Assembly: GCA_037157565.1 (NCBI GenBank)
Contig: JAZHRO010000012.1
Coordinates: 5,978,501 to 6,042,500, forward strand
DNA: 64,000 bases
Reading direction: 5' to 3'
Source of the DNA: Thalassia testudinum
Taxonomy: Eukaryota; Streptophyta; Magnoliopsida; Alismatales; Hydrocharitaceae
Shown here: positions 33,444 through 43,140 of the stretch, in pieces
Layout of the letters: each line of letters begins with the position of its first letter
Position numbering within the stretch: the first letter of the stretch is position 1
Position numbers and translations under genes: made by a program
The notes under the pieces: generated by a model
Database searches by the model: none
Seen by the model: the letters and a program-made list of their open reading frames with translations, nothing else
What the model was told of the DNA's origin: nothing

Positions 33444-36242
33444 TGGTTGCCGTGTTCTGTCTTTATGGTTATTATAATCGTTCTGGTATATGAAAAAATA
33501 GTTACCAGTTGAATACAAATTTTTTACTCGAAATGACAAGTTTTCCGAGGTCGAACTCAAGGAGCAACTATAATTCTAGAAGCATATAAGTTCACAATAT
33601 ACAAGGTTTTACAAAAATGAAGAGAGAGAGAGAGAGGGAGCAAAAGTTCTCTTTTTTTTGGCTTCTTCTTCTTCTGTTCCTCTTCTCTTTCAGCTGGTTC
33701 TTCAATCTGCCTTCTTCTTTCTTTTTTTCTCTACTGCGACTGTGGTGACCCTTTCTCTTTCTCCTTTCTCTGATTTTCTGATTTCCTTCAACTGCTAAGT
33801 CTTCCTTTCTTCTTCCTTCTTTTCTTCTTTTTCCTTTGCTCAGGCCGTTCCTCTTCTTTCTTTTCTTTCTCCTTCTGCTCTGGCAGCTAACCTTCCGACG
33901 TCTGACTCGGTGCTCAAATGGCTTAACTGTGCGTTTGCTACAGTGCAGCTCCTTTTCTTCTCCTTCAGCTCCTCTCCTTCCGTTCTTCTTCAGCAGCTGC
34001 TCAATGCGGCTAAGTCTTCAACCGCTCCTCCTCCTCTCTTCTTCTTCCTTCGCCTACTTCTTCCTTCTTCTTTTTTTTTCTTCTTCCTGCGCACACACAA
34101 CTATCAGTGCAAAACCTACCCCTACCCCTTCCCCACGTCTCTCTCTCTCTCTGAATCTCTCTTTGGGAAAGCTCTCCCAGAGCCAGGTAATCGGGATCGG
34201 GTTGCGTGCCCGGGACCAGGCCCACCGGCATGCGGTGGTGAGCGAGGAGTGCTTGGTCGGGTAGTCGGATTTGGCCCAGACCCGCGGGGCATGAGGGCAG
34301 GCGAGCACGTGCCACGCTGCTTGCGTGGGTGAGGGACCTGACCCCTGTGTATCGAAGGCGAACAGCTTAATTCACAAAATCAATTTAAGTGTGGACGCGA
34401 GGCCACACACTTACGAGGTGGGACTAAAGTTCCACCTCTGCTCTGGGCGCCCACAAGCGAGAGGGCATTGCCAATTGGGGCAGTAGCGAGGGCTCGCGAC
34501 CCCAATCGCAAACCTAGGCATACTCGCGGAAGCAACCCGCATTGCCTGGAGCTCACGCCTGGGCTGGAGGGGTCCTAGAGCTGCTTGCGAAGAAGCTTCA
34601 GGAGCTCGTCAATGGCGGCGAGGAGGCGGAGACCTGAAATTACAAGGACAGCCTCACGGCCACATCAGACAATGCAGGGAGCCTCGCCGGAGTGTGGCGA
34701 AGGCAGTGCGAGGGTCGACGATGTTCGAGTGTGCCTGTGGAGGTGCGCCTAGGGAAGACTGTGTGCGCGGAAATGGGTGTATTCGGGGGGTGGTCGGGCG
34801 GTGAAGGGCGGTGAATGGAGTGGGGGAAATGTTTGAGTGGAGTGAGGGGGAGCTTCTAGGCTTGTCGGCGATGGGTGGAATGGTCTGTGGAGGTGGAGCG
34901 ACCTCGCCGGAGATGGCGACCGGAGATGGGGAAGGTGGTGATGGACAGTGGCGGTCGGTGAGTCAAAATGGTAAATTAAGAAGGGGAAAATATGAGGAAG
35001 AGAGAGAGGAAGATTCCTACCTACTTAGTTGACGAGGAGGGAGAGGAAGACATCCAGCTCATGCCTGCCAGAGCTGGGGACGAAGGTGCCCAGGAGGGGG
35101 TTATCGATGACGAGGAGGAGATCTGAGGACGCCAATTGGTGCGGCCTGGCATGGGACGATGGGGTAGAGTGCCCTCTGCTGCAGGTACGGCAGTAGAGCG
35201 ACGAGGAGGAGGGAGGATCGCCGGAAGCTAGGGCTCTCTGACCAAAGAGGGGAGAGATGAAATCTAGGGTTTTTCTCCGCCAGAAGTAGCTTGAAGGAGA
35301 CGACAGATCCTGCCGCTCCTTATAAAGGCACTGGCGAGGAGAGGGGACCGAGGAGGCGACGTGCCGTGCTCGCCGGAGGTGGCTGTAAATGGACACCCAT
35401 GCCTGTCGTGCGTTCGGAGAGGCATGGTCGGTTGCAGTGGTCAGGGGAGGGTCCCTACGACAGAGGACGACGTAGGGAACCCCCCGCTCGTTCCTGAGGA
35501 CGAGCGCCTTGCCCTACGCGGTGCCATCCTCCACGCAAGGTCGCCGGAGGTATGGCGCTGCGCAGAAATGGCAGGGAAGACTGTTCTGCAAAGAACGACG
35601 AGAAAGTTAAGGGGTCATTTGCAAGGGTTTCAAAAGATAAGGGTCAAAAAGTAATTCAAGAGGACCAATTTGTAAACTCGGTCAAGATGGTCTTTTCTTA
35701 AGCCCAAATTTTTATACCAACCTAATTTGAACCTAAGGATTTTAATGGTGAAATTTGATTTTAGGTTGGACCATGTTTGACCAGTCAATTTGTGCAAAAA
35801 CCCAATTTAAGCCATAAATTGGGCATGATTCTCATTTTAGGTCAAAATAGGTTGTAAAGGCCAAATTGAAGGTTCTAAACCCTAGGGAACATTTTTCCAT
35901 GAATTTTAGAGGATTTATTTTATTTTTATCCTACCTCGAACCTCGTGAATTAAAGTGAGTTTGTTTTAGGGTTACAGAATGTCATTTAATTCATATATAA
36001 CCCTTTTCAGATCAGATCATCCCACTTCTCTCCTTATTAAGCTCATTTGACCTTCATTAAGACCCTTAATTTTCCTGTCTGCGCACTGCATTGGTGAAAT
36101 TACAGTTTTACCCCTTATGATTTATCTTATTCTTTACCTCAGAATTCTCTAAGTTAAGCCTCTCTTTAGGTTTTGTTCGAGCTTCTTCACATTTATTTAG
36201 ATTAAATTGTGTTAGTTATGGTTCATGATGAGGTTTTCATCA
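33444..36242 (-). mobile_element. 5' LTR of B (right copy)
   Basis: 2799 bp, colinear with 22472-25271. It has a TATA box at 35318-35328 and a CT-rich tract at about 33650-34080. Followed by the target duplication TCATA (36243-36247), after which the A LTR resumes. Confidence 0.9.
35318..35328 (-). promoter_or_regulatory. TATA box of B, right (5') LTR
   Basis: Minus-strand CCTTTATAAGG. This copy is in the 5' LTR of B and would have driven its genomic RNA. Confidence 0.6.
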
Positions 36243-36247
36243 TCATA

Positions 36248-36629
36248 CTTGTCACCTTTTTCAGGACCATGTGTTGAGCAGCCAGAGCCTACGGCTGCGG
36301 AGGGTGTTAGACCTAGTAGAGCCTAGTAGTTGTACTTTTGTTGTACCTATTTTTCTGTAGTAGTAAGTATTCTGTTACACCTTTATACTCTTTTATTGTA
36401 AACTACATATTTCTGTACCTGTTTTTAATTCTCTACTGTTGTGGTGGTGTGTACTGTAGTAGTTCTTTTCTTTACTATTGTACTTTTGTTTCTGTTAGTT
36501 ACTTGCATGGTGAATGTGGTTTATTTTACTACTTTTTGGTTACTTTCTCGTTGGACGACTGGGTCTTGGGATCAGTCGAGTCGGTTCGATTCTCGTATCC
36601 TGTAGGGATTCAGGAACCAAGTCGTAACA
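36248..36629 (+). mobile_element. 5' LTR of A, last part
   Basis: Resumes CTTGTCACCTTTTTCAGGACC, matching 51901 onward, and ends in GTCGTAACA at 36629, matching the 3' LTR end at 52282. Confidence 0.9.
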
Positions 36630-36632
36630 AGA

Positions 36633-36646
36633 TGGTATTAGAGCAA
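36633..36646 (+). other. Primer-binding site of A (initiator Met tRNA type)
   Basis: TGGTATTAGAGCAA, three bases after the 5' LTR. The consensus is TGGTATCAGAGC, so one C to T change has occurred. Confidence 0.88.
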
Positions 36647-36814
36647 GGTCGTCCCGAGAAGTGAACCAACTGGCTGGAAAATAACCAATTCACGTGCTTG
36701 TAACTAGAGTAGCCACCACAACACACCTTTTGACATCTGTTTTAAGGTTTCTTCATTGAATATCGATTAGTATTGACGTCTTTTATGTTCCGTGTTCGCG
36801 TCTTCTTGCAGGAG

Positions 36815-38150
36815 ATGCCTCGACAAGGAGGTAGTGAGGCGGGCCGCGGACGCGGCCGAGGACGAGATCAGAGAGGCAGGCGCGTTGAGCCCGATGCCTC
36901 AGTGGACCAGCCACTGCTCCCGGGCATTTAGGCCTAGGACCTCGCCCAGCTGATACGGGACATCGTGCGAGAGGAGCTTCACCCGCTGCCACGAGCGCCT
37001 CTCCCTGGGGCTACGGAGGGGGAGTCCTCTGTGGGACCACGAGACGGACACAGTGTAGGACGCGGGGGAGAGGGTGGGCCTCCACCACCCCCACCTTCCT
37101 CCAACACTTCCGAGCACGAGGCTTCTTTACCTGGAGGCGAACCAGCTTCTCCACTTCAGCGCCACTATGAGCTTTTCAGACAGTTCCAGAAGTTGAAGCC
37201 TCCCTTCTTCAAGGGGGATGAGGACTCGACCGAGGCGGAGGACTGGCTCGAGTAGATCGAGAAGGTATTTGACACCCTTCACCCCCCTATGGAGTGCCGT
37301 GTGGCCTTTGCCACATACCAGCTGGAGAGCGCGGCACACAGGTGGTGGAGGGCGGTCAGAGGTCAGGAGAGGGACGAGTCGACTTGGGACTAGTTCGTCA
37401 CCCTCTTCTGCGAGCAGTACTTCCCCCAGATGTGGCAGGACCAGAGGAGGCGGGAGTTCCACACTCTCCGCCAGGGGACGATGACCATGAGCGCATGCCG
37501 CACGCGTTTCTTGGAGCTATCTCATTTCGCAGCAACAGCCATGGCTACCGAGGAGGAGTGCCTTTGGAGGTTCACCGAGGAGCTCCGGCCTGCTATTCGG
37601 GGGTATGTCAAACCCCTGAAGCTACCTACGTTCTCGAGGGTTGTGGAGGCAGCTATGACATATGAAGAAACCAACCCGTCCGCACGTGACACTGATAGCG
37701 GGCGAAAGAGGCCCTACCAGCCAGACTTCTCACAGGGCCGACAAGAGAGGAGGCACGTGGCGCCCGCGGGAGAGCCGTCACGCTTTGCGAGGCTATCAGT
37801 GGCCTTTGGGGGCCCCCGACAGGGGCCAGCTGCCAGCACCGGACCCCCGCCCAGCCGTCAGCAGGGACCCACTGAGGGCGGGAGTCGAGTCCCCCTTTGC
37901 TACCAATGTGGCCAGCTGGGTCACATCAGGAGGGACTGCCCGTCTAGGGCTGGAGGTCAGCAGATGCTTCCCACATCGAGCACTGGAAGGCTAGTAGGAG
38001 GCCGCGGTTTCCAGGCGCGAGGAGGGTATCGGTCGACGGCTACTCGTCCGACTCAGAGTGTGGCTGCTTCGTCCGCACCTAGGGCTGAGGGGCATATCAA
38101 CGCCTTGACACACAAGGATGCCAGAGCTTCAGGATCAGTGGTGGCAGGCA
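36815..38150 (+). pseudogene. Gag of A
   Basis: The ATG at 36815 (MPRQGG) opens a frame that continues to element C apart from TAG stops at 36929, 36935, 37253 and 37391. Features in order: an Arg/Gly-rich N terminus, a Pro-rich patch, then FFKGDEDSTEAEDWLE, AAHRWWRAVRG and QYFPQ...REFHTLRQGTM, which are the capsid blocks of Tekay Gag. Further on is the zinc knuckle CYQCGQLGHIRRDCP (about 37900-37945). Length is normal for the family. The stop positions mostly fall where Gln is expected. Confidence 0.85.
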
Positions 38151-38284
38151 TGGTTTCAGTTTCTGGCAGACTTGTTTACACGCTTTTCGATTCCGACGCT
38201 ACGCACTCGTTTGTCGCTGCCAGTTTTGCTGTTAGCTTGGGACAGGGCTGTATGTTGTTAGAGGATCCGTTTGTGATCAGAGGT
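38151..38284 (+). pseudogene. Protease of A, first half (split by C)
   Basis: In frame after Gag: TLFDSDATHSFVAASFA. The active-site triad is normally D-S-G-A; here Gly is replaced by Asp (GGC to GAC type change), which should inactivate the enzyme. The frame runs to VIRG at 38284, where C is inserted. The second half resumes at 46111. Confidence 0.85.
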
Positions 38285-39023
38285 TGTTGAGCGCGAATCT
38301 ACGCTAACGTGTTTGGTTTTGGAAAACCCCGTCGTTGTAGTTCGAAAGCGAAGGATTCGTGTTCAACAAATAAAATTTATACCGAAATAAGAATTCCGGG
38401 TCGAACACAGGGAGGCGAACGTTTGATTTAAAAAAAACTCCGCGTTTCTTTTTATTTTGTCACAAAGAAATTCAATTTAAACTATCTAAGTATCTACAAC
38501 AAATAAAAGAGAGAGAGGGAGTAAGAGAGAGCGAAGGAATACTATACATGGAAATCAAAATGAGATGTAGAATAGACAAGGAATTTATCATAAAAGAGTT
38601 CTTTCATTACAACTAGAAAACATAAAACAATTACTCTAGAAAGCATTAAAAGAATGGAGGGAGAAATGTCCTCCTCGACGATCGCTCGGAGGACGAATAG
38701 ACTACTCTAGAAAGCAGTAAATCTATACTAGAAAGCAGTAAAAAGAATAGGGAGAGAGAAATCCTCCTCGACGGTCGCTTGGAGGACGAGCCGGACGGGA
38801 CGACGCCTGGACGAAGGAGAACGAAGCGGGACGAAGGAGGACGAAGCAGAAGAACGGGAACGAAGCAGCACGCCGTCGTCGTCGCGGGATCCACTTCCGA
38901 AGGGGGACGAAAATTTGGACTTTATCTCGCGAGAAGCATCCCGGGTGTGGGACAAGCTTCTCTTGAGCTTTGGAGAGGTAGAGAGGAGAAGGAAGGGATG
39001 AAAATTTCGTATGGAGGGGGTCT

Positions 39024-39033
39024 CCTTTTATAG
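39024..39033 (-). promoter_or_regulatory. TATA box of C, left LTR
   Basis: Minus-strand CTATAAAAGG, about 60 bp downstream of the nearest palindrome. The identical copy lies at 45074-45083 in the 5' LTR. Confidence 0.7.
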
Positions 39034-39090
39034 TTGCAAGGAGTGGGGGCAAAATGGACATTACATCTTCAAAATAATAAATAAGGGGTC

Positions 39091-39118
39091 TTTAGTGACG
39101 GATAAAACCGTCGCTAAA
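39091..39118. repeat. Hairpin palindrome 1 in C U3
   Basis: Arms TTTAGTGACGG and CCGTCGCTAAA with one mismatch around a 6-base AT-rich loop, directly upstream of the TATA box in the minus-strand sense. The same structure occurs in the other LTR. Confidence 0.85.
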
Positions 39119-39203
39119 GCCCCGCCGTCGCCGTCGCTGCCGCGCCACGCGCGCCCGCTCGGCTACCTGCGCGCGTAACGCAGACGCACGTCCGCGTCGT
39201 CTC

Positions 39204-39231
39204 AGCCGTCCGATCGCGAGATCGGACGGCT
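39204..39231. repeat. Hairpin palindrome 2 in C U3
   Basis: Perfect arms AGCCGTCCGATC and GATCGGACGGCT with a GCGA loop. In the other LTR only a loop base differs (GCAA). Confidence 0.9.
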
Positions 39232-39493
39232 TAGATCGCGCCCGCGCCCGCTGCGTAGCGCGCCGCCCGCGTGCGATCGCGCGCCCACCAGGGCGTCCAA
39301 TTGCGCGTCGGCGCTATCGGGCGCGCGCGGCCGTTGGATCTTCATCCGACGCTCGTGCGCGCCCGCTCGCCCGCGCCTTCGACCCCCTCTCCGCGGCTCG
39401 AACCCGCGACCTCCGCTTCGCCCGCAGCTGCGTCGCCGCTGCGCTACGCGGGCGAAATGGTCGCGCGGACGTTTTTAAACGCGCGCGACCGCA

Positions 39494-39517
39494 GCCGTTG
39501 GATCGAGATCCAACGGC
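39494..39517. repeat. Hairpin palindrome 3 in C U3
   Basis: Perfect arms GCCGTTGGATC and GATCCAACGGC around two central bases. Unchanged in the other LTR. Confidence 0.9.
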
Positions 39518-39574
39518 GGAGAGGAGACGTTGCGCGGACTTCACAGGACTCCTGCGGCCGATTGGGCGGCTGGG

Positions 39575-39594
39575 ATGGCGCCACGTGGCGCCAT
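39575..39594. repeat. Perfect 20-bp palindrome with G-box in C U3
   Basis: ATGGCGCCACGTGGCGCCAT reads the same on both strands and centres on CACGTG, the G-box core bound by plant bZIP and bHLH factors. Unchanged in the other LTR. A role in LTR transcription is inference. Confidence 0.9.
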
Positions 39595-40049
39595 CTTGGC
39601 CGTCCATCTTCTGGGAGTTGTAGATGGTGCCACGGATGTCGGATTGACTCGATTTTTGTGTCGTTCGACTGCGATCGTCGATCCGAATTCATCCGTGTGG
39701 TCGGATTTTCCATCTGAAGTGCGGATTTACACCATCCTGGCCCTTGATCTTCTAGGGTTCCCCGGTCTCTATCTGATGCTACGGATGCCTGATTAGGGCG
39801 ATCTTGGAGTCGTTGAACTCCAATCGTCGCCCTGATCATATCCATACGGTTGGATCTTTGATCCGAGGCCCCGATAAAATATTTGCCCTGTCCAAGCACA
39901 TAAAAGGAGACAATTAACCTCCATTTTATTCAAACTACTCTAAATGCAAGATGATGCATGTAATGCAATATTTATATCATGAAATGCAATCTTATGCTTA
40001 AGAACATGCATAAATAGACATTTTAAGTAGTGTAAATGTGTTTACATCA

Positions 40050-40061
40050 TACCCCCATGCC
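40050..40061 (-). other. Polypurine tract of C
   Basis: Minus-strand GGCATGGGGGTA abuts the 3' LTR, as in element B. Confidence 0.8.
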
Positions 40062-40729
40062 TATCTTTTGCTAGTCCCTAGCAAAAACTATATGCTATTT
40101 ATAAAAGAATTAGGTTAGATTATTTGGACCTGAGTTATTTTCAATCATTAAGAAATTGTCTACTTAAGAACTGAACTTTCAAAGACACAACAGTGCCCGG
40201 GTATCAGCCAAAATGCAGACCGCCTCAAGCCTCGCCTTATTCAAAAAAAAATTTCTTTTTCTGTTTTTACTCTTTTTTTTTTTTTTTTTTAGATTTTCAA
40301 ATTTTAGGGTTTAAGAGTGGCTTTCTACGGCCATTCAACTCACCCAAGATTTGATGAGAACCCTAAGTTTTAAGCATCTTATTGTGATGTGATAGACTCG
40401 TTGACCGGCAATTAAAACGGACTTCGGATTTCTACGCCTCTAGGTGACCTCAAAAAGAATTCTGCCTAAAGGTGTATCTTTACAACCGGTAGCTTTCTCC
40501 CTACTTTTATTTTTTAACGGGGTCAACACAAGGGTGAATCCAGTGTATATCTCCCCGGTTTATTCTACTTCTCCGCTTCTTCCTAAGTGTTTTGGGAATT
40601 TTTAGTGCATTTTCTGAGCTGGGTTCTGGACAACCGGTCGATGAGCTGTTACCACCGACAACTTGCCAGCCATACTCGTGCGGCGAAGTGTGGCTTATTT
40701 CTTTTTGTTCTTTTCTCCTTTTTGATGAT

Positions 40730-40763
<34 letters not shown>

Positions 40764-41276
40764 TAGGTGGCTTCCCTGGTCTAAGATTTACCTAAAGGCA
40801 GCAAAAAGAGAAAGGTCCAGTGACTGGGCTCTGGACAACCTACCTATGGGCTGTTACCCACGATAACTTGCCAGCCATATCACCCTAGAAGGTTCATTAG
40901 CTACCCAATTTCCGTTAAAATCGCCAAACAACGAGTCAGTGCAAAGAAAGTGTGTAGATGCTTAAAACTCAAAATTCCCTCACATCAGAGGGCGGGTTGA
41001 TAAGTCGTGTACTTATCACCCAAACTTATTTACTCCAATTATAATAAAATTCAGGTTGGCGAGAACTCGAAAAACAAATCCACATTTTAGTGGATACATA
41101 GGCTGATTAAGTCCAAAGACCTGAAGGGTCTTTGTGTTCAAACCATAATATAGTATTTCTTAAGATCGAAAATTTTCTTAAACCCAAATTCTCTTTCCTA
41201 ATTTCGATTTTTTTTTTTTTTTTTTTAATAATAAAACAAATCTACGGAGCTGACGAATGAATTCAAAGATAAATAT
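40062..41276 (-). other. Non-coding spacer of C
   Basis: About 1.2 kb between the ORF end and PPT, with long homopolymer runs: T-runs at about 40266-40291, 40732-40760 and 41210-41227. It also has a duplicated block of CTGG.CAACC and GCTGTTACC..CGA.AACTTGCCAGCC at about 40625-40670 and 40845-40880. No gene. The length equals that of the matching spacer in B. Confidence 0.65.
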
Positions 41277-41320
41277 CCACCCCCCCATGCCTATCTAATG
41301 CAATGTCCTCATTGTATTAA
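41277..41320 (-). other. Conserved motif after the C ORF
   Basis: Minus-strand CAATGAGGACATTGCATTAG followed by GGCATGGGGGGGTGG, shared with B at 26521-26563. The ORF of C stops inside the upstream edge of this block, so the ORF occupies the exact place of gag-pol. Confidence 0.7.
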
Positions 41321-43102
41321 AAAGACATAAAATAGAGTGGAAAAGCGTAGAAAGCACCTGAATTGCGTGGATATCGGGTCCGCTCCGAGATGAAAATGAA
41401 AAAGAACTGTATATGTGCTGAGTTTAGTGCCTTCAGCTAGGCACACTATACAAAGAAAAGAAATGAAGAATTCACATGAGCAGGTCAGAATTAGAATAAA
41501 CAGAAGAATCCTCTGACCTGTCAGCAGAGGTCCACAGATGTGGACCAGATTGTGGTGCAGACCCACACCCCATAATCGAGAATATCTTAGGTTCTGGATA
41601 AAAATTACCCAAAACCTAAAATCAGAATGCAAGCGGGGTCGGGCCTGCGATTTGTGAGGATGCAACCCAAGGCCAAAATGTCGGGTTACAGAGAATTGAA
41701 GCTCAAAAGGATAATCGTTAAATGTGTGCTTGAGTTTGACATCCTCGAAACAAATGTCGTAAGGGTTCTGATTTGATGGTTTCAGTTTAAAAGGAACCCT
41801 TCGACTCAATCTTCCATTTCCTCCAAAATTGACTTCCCAAATCAGAATTTCCCAGCTCCTACCCTCCTCATTCGGCGTATCAAATTCCATGACCTCTTGT
41901 ATATTCATCACCCCGTCTGAAATCTCCAAGTCTAGATGATGTGGCAAAATCAAAATTGACTTGGGTCTAATTATCTCAGAATTAGAATCATCAATAAGCT
42001 CAACAGGGTGTAACTGATAATCAGGGCATTGAATTAATTCCTCCAGAAAATGCGATTCTGGATCCGTATCGTGTGCCCTAATAAGATCAGTTTCCTCAGT
42101 TATTGGGCTATCAAATGATCTATCAGATTCCTCAGGCCCAATCGTCTCACAAAAATCGTGATCTGAAAACTCGTGTGAGACTTCGCAACTTGAATCTTCA
42201 CCATCAGGATCCGTATCAATGTATGTCCCAAAATCATTTGTCACTTTGCGTTCCAAGGAGACATACGTTTCCTCATAACCCGGCTCAGGGATTTCAGGTG
42301 AAGAAATCAAATCATCCTTAATTGGTTGTTTTAATTCAATCTGGTCAGCTTCGTAACACGTGTCCCCCCCAACAGGTGCCTGAGCGGGTTCTGTCATTGG
42401 CTTTCCTGAAGAGAGTTCATCCTGGGAATTATTCCAAGATTGAATCAAAGCAACCACGAATCTCATCCTCAATTTCGCTAATTTCCCAAGTAGAAACTCA
42501 CCCGGGTTCTTATCCTTAACATCCTGGAGCCAATCCAACAAAGACTTGTTTAAATCATCAATCATTTCAATCAGGGGCTCCAATCTCTCAATGCAAGGTA
42601 TTGGCTGAACTTCTAAAGATTGAATGATATTCCTCAAGTTAGCCAGAACCTTATCTTGAACCTGATTAACCTGAACCAAATGAGTTGGTTCAGGGTTGGG
42701 CGGGTTTGACATCAATGTAGAGGAATTAACGAATTGAGATTCGTTATACCCATCCTGATAATAGGTCATTTCAGATTGTTCAAAAGATGGAGATGACCTA
42801 AAGGCAGTGAAATCAGAGGATGGGTAAGGATCAGTGTATCCTTCTTGATTGTAGATCGCATTAGGTTGTTCACGAAAGGAGGATGATCTATAATCGATGC
42901 AACTCTGAGAAGGATAGAATTGAGAATCAAAGTGTTCAGGGTTAGACCCTAAACACGGGGGTCCGGAATTGTATCCCCAATCCAAATTATCCCAACTAAC
43001 TGATGGTCGATTACAATACGAGTTGGGATAATCGTCATGTTGAGGATAATTTACAACAGGAGGGAAAGAGCGGGAATGCGTGAAATATGTGGAAGGATTC
43101 AT
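41309..43102 (-). CDS. Uncharacterised long ORF of element C
   Basis: Unbroken frame of 597 codons from the first ATG (43102; MNPSTYFTHS). The frame is open 12 codons further upstream from a TTG. I do not recognise it. The N-terminal quarter is rich in Tyr, Pro, Ser and Asn. A likely helical stretch (LANLRNIIQSLEV, then LEPLIEMIDDLNKSLLDWLQ) follows, then a long acidic Asp/Glu/Ser-rich region, and GRSWEILIWEVNFGGNGRLS with LKPSNQNPYDICFEDVKL. A C-terminal part includes a hydrophobic run (LLFILILTC...FISFLCIVCL) that could be a membrane segment. There is no zinc knuckle, D-S/T-G protease, RT or integrase motif. By position it replaces gag-pol. It could be a divergent Gag, a packaging factor or an env-like protein; none can be shown. 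Intactness in a young element argues that it is, or recently was, translated. Confidence 0.7.
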   Translation of the reverse strand: MNPSTYFTHSRSFPPVVNYPQHDDYPNSYCNRPSVSWDNLDWGYNSGPPCLGSNPEHFDSQFYPSQSCIDYRSSSFREQPNAIYNQEGYTDPYPSSDFTAFRSSPSFEQSEMTYYQDGYNESQFVNSSTLMSNPPNPEPTHLVQVNQVQDKVLANLRNIIQSLEVQPIPCIERLEPLIEMIDDLNKSLLDWLQDVKDKNPGEFLLGKLAKLRMRFVVALIQSWNNSQDELSSGKPMTEPAQAPVGGDTCYEADQIELKQPIKDDLISSPEIPEPGYEETYVSLERKVTNDFGTYIDTDPDGEDSSCEVSHEFSDHDFCETIGPEESDRSFDSPITEETDLIRAHDTDPESHFLEELIQCPDYQLHPVELIDDSNSEIIRPKSILILPHHLDLEISDGVMNIQEVMEFDTPNEEGRSWEILIWEVNFGGNGRLSRRVPFKLKPSNQNPYDICFEDVKLKHTFNDYPFELQFSVTRHFGLGLHPHKSQARPRLHSDFRFWVIFIQNLRYSRLWGVGLHHNLVHICGPLLTGQRILLFILILTCSCEFFISFLCIVCLAEGTKLSTYTVLFHFHLGADPISTQFRCFLRFSTLFYVFLIQ

Positions 43103-43127
43103 GAGACACGGGAGGAAGAAAGGTGCC

Positions 43128-43140
43128 CTGCAATACAAAC
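43128..43140 (-). promoter_or_regulatory. Possible 3' splice site before the C ORF
   Basis: Minus-strand GTTTGTATTGCAG followed by GG, preceded by a T-rich stretch, lies 26 bases upstream of the ORF ATG. This fits a plant intron acceptor in the leader. The donor was not fixed; a CAG-GTACTC near 44230 is one candidate. Confidence 0.3.

Larger units (their letters stand above)
22472..36242 (-). mobile_element. Element B: Athila-type Ty3/gypsy retrotransposon
   Basis: A 13.8-kb element on the minus strand with 2.8-kb LTRs (22472-25271 and 33444-36242, TGGTTGCC...TTCATCA) and target duplication TCATA. It has an Asp-tRNA PBS next to the right LTR, then gag, protease, RT, RNase H and integrase in order, and a PPT next to the left LTR. 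The Gag (PFSNTYNPGWRNHPNF-type segment) and RT (FMDDFSVFG) fit the Athila/Tat branch. No extra RNase H and no chromodomain were seen. LTRs differ by several percent by eye, so it is older than C. Frameshifts and stops disable it. Confidence 0.88.
38285..40049 (-). mobile_element. 3' LTR of C (left copy)
   Basis: 1765 bp. The part upstream of the TATA box on the minus strand (about 39080-39600) is very GC- and CpG-rich and holds four strong palindromes. The LTR contains open frames of up to 151 codons on both strands, repeated in the other LTR. I treat them as by-products of GC-rich sequence. Confidence 0.92.

Noticed and set aside
39271..39899. 148- and 151-codon ORFs repeated at 45327-45955
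   Set aside because: They are identical because they lie in the two LTRs of C. They overlap each other on opposite strands in a CpG-rich U3 and show no protein features.
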